Source: Paucibacter sp. Y2R2-4
GTDB taxonomy: Bacteria; Pseudomonadota; Gammaproteobacteria; Burkholderiales; Burkholderiaceae_C
Length of the DNA: 64,000 nucleotides
Direction of reading: 5' to 3'
Assembly: GCF_025717535.1 (NCBI RefSeq)
Contig: NZ_JAJIRO010000003.1
Coordinates: 372,001 to 436,000 of the forward strand
The position numbers and the translations under genes were made by a program. Numbering within the stretch: position 1 is the stretch's first letter; each line of letters opens with the position of its first letter. This document shows, in pieces, positions 58,564-64,000 of this stretch. The notes beneath the pieces are model-generated. The model was not told the DNA's origin and did not search any database. It saw only the letters and a program-made list of their open reading frames with translations.

Positions 58564-60453
58564 TTGAACAGCACGTCATCGACTCACTTCTTCAGCCCTC
58601 TGACCGCAGTGGCCTCAGCCGCCTTGCTGTGCGCCGCGAGCTTGTCGGCTGTGCCTGCCTTGGCGCAAACCGCAGCCTCGCCAACAAGCACGGCTGCGGC
58701 GCCAGCCGAGCGCAAGGTCATCACCAGTGCCGATCAACTGCCGCGCCGCACGTACACCCTGGCCCAACTGCCCAGCGCTTATCTGAGCGCGCCACTGGCC
58801 TCGCTGAAGCCCCTGGGCGCGCAGCTGGAAGCTGATATTCAGGCCGACTTGGCCGCCTATGACATCAAGGACGCTGCCACCTTGCGTGAAGCCTATGGCG
58901 CTCTGGCCAGCCTGGCGCAGCTGCGTGGTGACTGGGCTGCCGTGCCCGGCTGGACCGCCAAGGCCCGCGCCCTGCAAGAAAAGCCCGCCGGCAAGCAGAC
59001 CAGCGGCGTGCTGACCGATTTGCTGGCGCAGCAACAGTTAGAGAAGCGCGACGCCGCCTGGCTCAGCGCCGAGGTGGCGCGACGTTATGGGGCGATGAAC
59101 TGGGCCGAGGTGCAAGACACCCTCAAGGCCAATCGCGGCGGGGTCGAGACCTTCAACCCCGAGCTGATGATTGGCAGCTTCAAGGCCCAGCTCGATGTGA
59201 TGGCGCAAAACGGCCAGATGGTGGTGCCCGCGCAGCTGGCGCAAGCCATCGTCAGCACCCGCATGCAGATGGAACTGTTAGGCCCCAACAAGGCCGCCAT
59301 CGTGGCCGGCCTGCAGCAGGTGCTGGACGCCAACAGCAAAACTGTGGCCAAGGCCGACATTTGGACGCCGCGCACCTTCAGCATTCCGGCCGACGCCAAG
59401 GCCAAGCCGGTGCTGATCGGCGTGTGGGATTCGGGCGTGGATCTGACCTTGTTCAAGACCGGCGCCGCCAAGGGCCTGGCCTTCACCGATGAAGGCCAGG
59501 CCTCCAAAGACCTCTTGCGCCCGCTGGGTGAGGCCGAGCCGCGCTGGCCGCAGCTGCGCAGCATGATCAAGGGCGCCATGGACCAACGCGCCGCGCTCGA
59601 TACGCCCGACTCGCGCCAGTTCCGCGCCACCCTGGGCGGCCTGAAGGCCGAGCAGGCCAAGGGCTTTGGCGAAGACATGGCCCTGGCTGGCCTGTATGTG
59701 CACGGCACCCATGTGGCCGGCATCGCGGTGGAGGGCAACCCCTTCGCCCAGGTCTATGCCGCCACCATGCTGTGGAGCCACAAGACCGAGCCGTCTAAAC
59801 CGTCGGAAGCGCGCTCGCGCCTCACGGCGGCCAATTACGGCACGTTGGTACAGGGCTTCAAGAGTGCCGGGGTGCGCGTGGTCAATATGAGCTGGCGCTA
59901 TGGCCCCAGCGCTTACGAGATGATGATGGCGTATCACAACCTCGGCGGCACGCCCGAGCAGCGCAAGGCCGAGGCGCTTCGCCTGTTCAAGATCGAACGC
60001 GATGCCCTGAACGCGGCCATTGCCGGGGCGCCCGAGATCTTGTTCGTGGCCGGGTCCGGCAATGAAGACAACAGCGCCGACTTCGAGGAGTACATCCCCG
60101 CCGGCCTGTCCTTGCCCAACTTGATCACCGCCGGCGCGGTGGATCGCTCGGGCAGCGAGACCAGCTTCTCGACCTTTGGCAAGACCGTGGTGGTGCATGC
60201 CAATGGCTTTGAGGTGGATGCCCCCATCCCCGGCGGTGTGCGCATGAAGCTCAGCGGCACCAGCATGGCCAGCCCGCAAGTGGCCAATCTGGCCGCCAAG
60301 CTGATCGCCTTGAAGCCGGAGCTCAAGCCCACCGAAGTCAAGGCCTTGATCTTGCAAGGCGCCGAGCGCATGAACGGCGCCGACGGCAAGCCGGGTCGGG
60401 TCAATTTGATCAACCCACGCAAGAGCGCGGAGCTGGCCGGCCTCAAGCTCTGA
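58564..60453 (+). CDS. secreted S8 (subtilisin-like) serine peptidase
   Basis: 629 residues. A signal peptide ends near residue 36 (PALAQTA). A long helical N-terminal region (~45-280) has no match that I recognise, then the S8 domain with D289 (GVWDSGVD), H383 (HGTHVAGI) and S567 (SGTSMASPQ) in the usual order. The wide spacing between D and H (94 residues) reflects an insert. TTG start with GGAG eight bases before. Terminal hairpins follow. It is an extracellular or periplasmic protease. Confidence 0.9.
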   Translation: MNSTSSTHFFSPLTAVASAALLCAASLSAVPALAQTAASPTSTAAAPAERKVITSADQLPRRTYTLAQLPSAYLSAPLASLKPLGAQLEADIQADLAAYDIKDAATLREAYGALASLAQLRGDWAAVPGWTAKARALQEKPAGKQTSGVLTDLLAQQQLEKRDAAWLSAEVARRYGAMNWAEVQDTLKANRGGVETFNPELMIGSFKAQLDVMAQNGQMVVPAQLAQAIVSTRMQMELLGPNKAAIVAGLQQVLDANSKTVAKADIWTPRTFSIPADAKAKPVLIGVWDSGVDLTLFKTGAAKGLAFTDEGQASKDLLRPLGEAEPRWPQLRSMIKGAMDQRAALDTPDSRQFRATLGGLKAEQAKGFGEDMALAGLYVHGTHVAGIAVEGNPFAQVYAATMLWSHKTEPSKPSEARSRLTAANYGTLVQGFKSAGVRVVNMSWRYGPSAYEMMMAYHNLGGTPEQRKAEALRLFKIERDALNAAIAGAPEILFVAGSGNEDNSADFEEYIPAGLSLPNLITAGAVDRSGSETSFSTFGKTVVVHANGFEVDAPIPGGVRMKLSGTSMASPQVANLAAKLIALKPELKPTEVKALILQGAERMNGADGKPGRVNLINPRKSAELAGLKL

Positions 60454-60471
60454 ACTGGGCTTGAGCCGACT

Positions 60472-60489
60472 GCCCCCGATCTAGGGGGC
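60472..60489 (+). terminator. GC hairpin after the subtilase gene
   Basis: GCCCCC-GATCTA-GGGGGC, 19 bases after the stop, without U run. A weak or Rho-aided end for the subtilase transcript. Confidence 0.4.
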
Positions 60490-60497
60490 GCCCTCTA

Positions 60498-60523
60498 GGT
60501 GAAAACTCACCGAACTCTATAAT
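60498..60523 (+). promoter_or_regulatory. promoter with operator-like repeat for a possible small RNA
   Basis: A perfect -10 TATAAT at 60518-60523 is preceded by GGTGA-AAAC-TCACC (60498-60511), a 5-base inverted repeat where the -35 to spacer region would be. No good -35 hexamer overlaps. Confidence 0.5.
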
Positions 60524-60529
60524 TGCTGG

Positions 60530-60581
60530 TTTTCTCGAACAGCCGCACAGCAAGCTTTGTTGTGCGGCTGTCTAGTTTTTT
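60530..60581 (+). ncRNA. possible short transcript or leader ending in a terminator
   Basis: Transcription from the TATAAT at 60518 would begin near 60530 and end in an 11-bp hairpin (ACAGCCGCACA / TGTGCGGCTGT, 60539-60571) with a T run at 60576-60581, giving an RNA of ~52 bases. It could be a small RNA or an attenuated leader for the acyltransferase gene at 60695. No expression evidence. Confidence 0.35.
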
Positions 60582-60694
60582 GGGCTTGTAGAAGGCGCGT
60601 CACCTCGCGTGCTTGCTGCGGTCCATCAATCCGCTCTTTCCCAGCAATAGAAGAAAGTCGTCCCCCGCAGAGCCAGGCTGCAGGGGCCTGCCCG

Positions 60695-61834
60695 ATGAGT
60701 TCCGCCGATCAAGCCAAGACCCCGCGCCCCAAGATCCAACGCTTGCTGCATGTCGATGCCATGAAGGCCTTGGCGGCGCAACTGATCGTCTTGCACCATC
60801 TTTCGGCTTACGGGCCTATCTCGGAGAGTGTGCATGCGGTCTTGCCGCAGCTGATGGATTGGCTCTATCACTACGGCCGCATGGCGGTGCAGGTCTTTCT
60901 GGTGGTGGGTGGCTTTCTGAGTGCGCGGGCCTTGTCTGCCCAGGGCCAACTGCTCGACGGACGCTTGCCGGAGTTGCTCTGGCGTCGCTACCAACGTCTG
61001 GTTCTGCCATTCATGGCGGCGGTGGCCATCACGCTCTTGGTCTCGGCCCTGGTGGCGCATTGGTTGCCTGAACTGGTGCCGGCCTCGCTGAGCCTGCCGC
61101 AGCTTTTGGCCCATGCCACGCTATTGCATGGCGTCTTGGGTTATGACTCGCTGACGGTGGGTGCTTGGTATGTGGCCATCGACCTGCAACTCTTCGCGCT
61201 GTTGATGGCCCTGCTGTGGGTGGCGCGCCAGCTGGCTTTGCCGCGCGCCTGGCGCCGGGTGATTGGCCCTGGCTTGGTGATGCTGCTGACGGTGGCCTCG
61301 CTGTGGCTCTTCAATCGCATCGCCGCGCTGGACAGCTGGGCTTTGTACTTCTTTGGCGCTTATGGCCTGGGTGCCATGGTGCATTGGCTGGGCCTGATCC
61401 GCTATCGGCGCCTGGGCCTGGCCTTGTTGTCGGCCGCTGTGGTGCTGGCTTTGATGATGGACTTCCGTGAGCGGCTGCTGCTGGCGCTGCTCACCGCGCT
61501 GGTGCTGGCCGCTTTGCAGCAGCGCCATCAAATCGGCCGTTGCTTGCTGGCCGATTGCCCGCGTGCGCCCTATATTGCACCCTTGATTGCGCATCTGGGC
61601 ACGCATTCTTTCGCGCTCTTCCTGGTGCACTTCCCCATTTGCCTGCTGGTCAATGCCTTGTTCGAGCACCGCGATCCCGAGTTCGGATGGCAAGCCTTGC
61701 TGGCGCTGCTGTCCGCTTGGGCCTTGAGCAATATGGCCGCCGTGCCTTTTTATCGCTGGATTGAGGCGCCTGCCGGTCGCCTGCGCCTTTTGCCTTTGCT
61801 GGCACGCCTGCTGCCCAAGGCTTTGCGCGCCTGA
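60695..61834 (+). CDS. acyltransferase 3-family membrane protein
   Basis: 379 residues with about ten membrane helices. The N terminus has the family LHVDAMKALAAQLIVLHHLSAYG with the catalytic His (LHH), then VFLVVGGFLSARAL and a later HSFALFLVHFPI. These proteins O-acetylate or acylate sugars of exopolysaccharide, LPS or peptidoglycan. The ATG follows a G-rich patch without clear Shine-Dalgarno. It is separated from the subtilase by the small promoter-terminator unit. Confidence 0.87.
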   Translation: MSSADQAKTPRPKIQRLLHVDAMKALAAQLIVLHHLSAYGPISESVHAVLPQLMDWLYHYGRMAVQVFLVVGGFLSARALSAQGQLLDGRLPELLWRRYQRLVLPFMAAVAITLLVSALVAHWLPELVPASLSLPQLLAHATLLHGVLGYDSLTVGAWYVAIDLQLFALLMALLWVARQLALPRAWRRVIGPGLVMLLTVASLWLFNRIAALDSWALYFFGAYGLGAMVHWLGLIRYRRLGLALLSAAVVLALMMDFRERLLLALLTALVLAALQQRHQIGRCLLADCPRAPYIAPLIAHLGTHSFALFLVHFPICLLVNALFEHRDPEFGWQALLALLSAWALSNMAAVPFYRWIEAPAGRLRLLPLLARLLPKALRA

Positions 61835-61852
61835 AGGGTCGAGTCCCCCCCC

Positions 61853-62383
61853 TCAGTCCAGCGGCTGGGTCTGCGGGGTGCGCTGAAAGGCCTGCTTGTT
61901 GAAGCCCAGCTCCGCAGCTCGGTCCAAGAGTTTTTGCAGTTGCGCCTCGTCCATCTGCGGCGTGCGCGACAAGACCCAGGCGTATTTGCGGCTGGGCTCG
62001 CCAATCAAGACATGGCGGTAGTCGCTGTCCAGGTCCAGCACCCAGTAGTCGCCATAAAACGGCCAGAAGAAGGTCACGCGCAGCTTGGCATTGCCGCTGC
62101 CGTCCACCGTCTTGGCATGGCCCGCCGTGCGATCCACCTCGCCATTGGCGATGCGGCAGCGGTTGATCACCTCCACGCGATTGCCATCGAGCCGGTAGCG
62201 CGCCTGCGTGTCTGCCACGCATTGCTTTTGAAAACGATTTGGCAGCAGCGCGATCTCATACCAAGCGCCCGCATAGCGCTGCAGATCGACGGCAGCCACC
62301 GTCGGCAAATGCGCGGTTTCAGCCGCGCGCGGGGTGCTGGCAAAGGCGCTCAAGCAGAGCAGGGCCAGAAGGTGTCGATTCAT
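61853..62383 (-). CDS. blc: lipocalin (Blc family), periplasmic
   Basis: 176 residues. A signal peptide ends near residue 20 (STPRAAE) without a lipobox, so it is soluble rather than a lipoprotein, unlike E. coli Blc. The lipocalin motif is YAGAWYEIALLPNRFQ with CVADTQARY, then FFWPFYGDYWVLDLDSDY and VLSRTPQMDEAQLQKLL. It should bind lysophospholipids or other lipids in the periplasm. Convergent with the acyltransferase gene. Confidence 0.92.
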   Translation of the reverse strand: MNRHLLALLCLSAFASTPRAAETAHLPTVAAVDLQRYAGAWYEIALLPNRFQKQCVADTQARYRLDGNRVEVINRCRIANGEVDRTAGHAKTVDGSGNAKLRVTFFWPFYGDYWVLDLDSDYRHVLIGEPSRKYAWVLSRTPQMDEAQLQKLLDRAAELGFNKQAFQRTPQTQPLD

Positions 62384-62462
62384 GAGTGAGTCCGGGATGT
62401 GCGCCGGGGTGTGCAAGGATCGGCAATCCCTGACCGTAGCAGAGCCGACAAAAGCTTAGCGC

Positions 62463-62657
62463 TTAACGGTCTTTCATCGCGCAGGTGTTCATGCCCAGCA
62501 GTGGGTAGGCCGGGCAGAAGCGGAAGATGCCGGTCAGCAAAGGCACGATGCCGATATAGCCCCAGGCACCCACGGTGCCGGTGGCGGCCAGCACGATCAG
62601 CGCCAAACCGGCGCTGATGCGCAAGACACGATCGGTGGTCCCAACATTGATCTTCAT
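62463..62657 (-). CDS. DUF2892 small membrane protein
   Basis: 64 residues with two hydrophobic segments (14-27 and 31-46) and the YgaP-TM-like pattern MKINVGTTDRVLRISAG and FRFCPAYPLLGMNTC. Two cysteines, C48 and C59, lie after the second helix. Function unknown; related domains accompany rhodaneses. It is on the same strand as the lipocalin gene, 79 bases upstream. Confidence 0.88.
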   Translation of the reverse strand: MKINVGTTDRVLRISAGLALIVLAATGTVGAWGYIGIVPLLTGIFRFCPAYPLLGMNTCAMKDR

Positions 62658-62761
62658 GGCAAGCCTTTCATGGGGAGCCGAGTCTGGCTCTGCGCCTGAT
62701 TCTGATCCCTGCGCTACACCCAGCCTTGCGCCAGATCAAGCCCAGCCAAGGCCCGCGCAGT

Positions 62762-63478
62762 TCAAGGCGCCGAGGCTTCCCATTCGGCGGTTTGCGCGGC
62801 GGCGGCGCGGTTCATGTCCGCCAGGGTCTTGCCCGGCTCATCGCGGAAGCGCTCGTCCAGCACCTGCAAATCCTGGATGCGGTCAACGCGGAAGCTGCGG
62901 AAGTCCTGCCGCAGCTCGCACCAAACCGCCAGTGTCCAGACCTGGCCCCAGAACAAGCAGGCCAACGGTCGCACCCGGCGCTGGCTGCGGGCCTCGCTCA
63001 AGTCCAGATAGTCCAGCTGCAAAACCTGTCGCCTTTCGGTGGCCTCGCGCAGCAGGGCCAGGCGCTCGCGCATCTCGGGGCTCAGACCGGTCAGCGGGGC
63101 GAACAGGGCCAGGCTTTCGGCGGCGGCCCGCTCGGCGCTGGGCAGCACGCCCAGGATCTTCAGCATCGCGTTCTCGGCCTGGCGCGCCAAGCCGCTGTCC
63201 AGCTGACCCTGGGCCAGGCGCACCGCGGCCACCAGCGCCTGGGCTTCGTCCTTGGTGAACATCAGCGGCGGCAGGTCGAAGCCGGCGCGCATGCGGTAGC
63301 CCACGCCGGCCTCGCCCTCGATGGGCACGCCTTGCCCTTGCAAGGCCGCCACATCGCGGTAGACGGTGCGCGGCGACACCTCCAGGCGCTGGGCCAGGAA
63401 ATCGGCGGTGGACAGGCGGCGTCCCCGGATCAAGTGGACGAGTTGAAACAAACGATCGGCGCGGCGCATGGTCGCCAT
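62762..63478 (-). CDS. YafY-family regulator with HTH and WYL domains
   Basis: 238 residues. N-terminal HTH_11 (RADRLFQLVHLIRGRRLSTADFLAQ, SPRTVYRDVAAL) and a C-terminal WYL domain (LQLDYLDLSEARSQRRVRPL, FWGQVWTLAVWCELR). WYL domains bind nucleic-acid or nucleotide ligands. Such regulators are often divergent from their target; here the divergent gene is the partial GNAT at 63638. Confidence 0.9.
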   Translation of the reverse strand: MATMRRADRLFQLVHLIRGRRLSTADFLAQRLEVSPRTVYRDVAALQGQGVPIEGEAGVGYRMRAGFDLPPLMFTKDEAQALVAAVRLAQGQLDSGLARQAENAMLKILGVLPSAERAAAESLALFAPLTGLSPEMRERLALLREATERRQVLQLDYLDLSEARSQRRVRPLACLFWGQVWTLAVWCELRQDFRSFRVDRIQDLQVLDERFRDEPGKTLADMNRAAAAQTAEWEASAP

Positions 63479-63637
63479 TGTGCAGGTCCCTCAGGCGTGG
63501 GTGGCCGACATGGCACGCCATTTGCGTGTCTTGCTCATCCCCAAGTGCCTATGAAGAGAACGACCTTGGCCATTTTCGCTATCCCCGCTGCGGCTCAAGC
63601 CCGCCCTCATCTACCCCTTGGACTGGGAGCATTGCCC

Positions 63638-64000
63638 ATGCGTACCGCCTACACGGGTTCCCCTCAAGCCTTGCATGTGAACCAGCGCTGCCCGGGCCAG
63701 ATCTGGGTAGCAAGGGCCAGCGACAGCGCTGCTGCAGTCCATTCGCAAGCCCGCATTGAAGCCTTGGGCCCGAGCAGCCGCAGCGATTTGGCCGCCTTGC
63801 TCGCCGCTCTGAATGACGCTGAAGCGCGGCATTACCCCAGCGCCCACCCGCTGGCGCAGCGGCATGTTGATGCACTGGATCGGCCCAATTTGCGCCTGGC
63901 CGTGGTGCGTGATGCACGTCAGCGTGCCCTGGGGCTGGCTGGTTTGCAGCTCTTTGATGAGAGCGCCGAGCTGAGCAGCTGGGTGGTTACGCCCAGCCAG
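63638..64000 (+). CDS. GNAT-family N-acetyltransferase, 5' part (runs off the window)
   Basis: 121 codons are present before the window ends, without a stop. The start of a GNAT domain is visible (SSRSDLAALLAALNDAEARHYPSA fragment, then NLRLAVVRDARQRALGLAGLQLF and ELSSWVV). The ATG has GGGAG eight bases upstream; an in-frame ATG 29 codons earlier (63551) lacks one and gives a signal-like N terminus that would be odd for a GNAT. Divergent from the YafY regulator. Confidence 0.65.
   Translation, partial: MRTAYTGSPQALHVNQRCPGQIWVARASDSAAAVHSQARIEALGPSSRSDLAALLAALNDAEARHYPSAHPLAQRHVDALDRPNLRLAVVRDARQRALGLAGLQLFDESAELSSWVVTPSQ

Noticed and set aside
63551-63637. Upstream ATG giving the partial GNAT a signal-like N terminus
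   Set aside because: No ribosome site, and GNAT enzymes are cytoplasmic; the ATG at 63638 has GGGAG at good spacing.
1-64000. CRISPR arrays, rRNA genes, insertion sequences, prophage, toxin-antitoxin or restriction systems
   Set aside because: No regularly spaced repeats, no rRNA-like sequence, and no transposase, integrase, phage structural, toxin or restriction-modification motif was seen in any plausible gene.

Overview
This is a GC-rich, densely coded chromosomal stretch that looks like a free-living betaproteobacterium of the order Burkholderiales, probably near Roseateles, Paucibacter or Rubrivivax. The signs are a Bug-type (TctC) receptor paired with a LysR regulator, two PEP-CTERM proteins, an ergothioneine egtBD pair, a bufferin locus, TTG and GTG starts, and strong G/C bias at third codon positions. 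I see no rRNA, IS element, prophage, integrase or CRISPR array. Every gene appears intact except the last, which runs off the window end. The only tRNA is tRNA-Arg(CCG). || Layout. 1-7.3 kb: AraC regulator, MscS channel, cytochrome b561, a PEP-CTERM protein, tRNA-Arg, and a LysR-Bug operon. 7.4-11.8 kb: a PEP-CTERM SGNH protein followed by an alpha/beta-hydrolase lipoprotein, a membrane cytochrome c and a solute-binding protein. 11.8-20.1 kb, all minus strand: an ABC exporter pair, a five-gene ilvE group and a radA group. 20.2-26.9 kb: LysE, MAPEG and EamA membrane proteins, a large histidine kinase, PspC, and a LysR regulator divergent from a DUF2798-AhpD pair. 26.9-33.7 kb: arfB-alr, divergent lplT, an SGNH hydrolase, EamA, glutathione peroxidase and a DUF2332 protein. 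33.7-41.4 kb: an AmpG-like permease coupled to a GHL10 (DigH/YddW-type) lipoprotein, then the bufferin cluster bufABC, a lipoprotein and aqpZ. 41.5-45.1 kb: a membrane-tethered response regulator, a GNAT, an S41 peptidase, a VOC protein preceded by a near-ideal LexA (SOS) box, and a TMEM175-type channel. 45.3-51.2 kb: a second AmpG-like permease coupled to a penicillin acylase, a duplicated-domain secreted protein and a monohaem cytochrome. 51.2-64 kb: a BAAT-type hydrolase, an SMR pump, egtBD, a LysR-hydrolase divergon, a secreted subtilase, a possible tiny transcript, an acyltransferase, a lipocalin, a YafY regulator and a partial GNAT. || Themes. Much of the content concerns the envelope and stress: mechanosensing, lysophospholipid uptake, alanine racemase, peptidoglycan-fragment handling, aquaporin, lipocalin, thiol antioxidants and copper buffering. 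Nine neighbouring gene pairs share start/stop overlaps (eight ATGA, one TGATG), so translational coupling is common. || The most notable item is the bufferin locus: a short six-Cys exported precursor, a DUF692 (MNIO) modifying enzyme and its DUF2063 partner, with a strong stem-loop between precursor and enzymes. Next are two unlinked loci in which an AmpG-like MFS protein is coupled by ATGA to an envelope hydrolase, an SOS box in front of a VOC gene, a 59-base dyad ahead of the histidine kinase, and a compact promoter-operator-terminator unit near 60.5 kb. All calls come from reading the sequence; no database search or computation was run.
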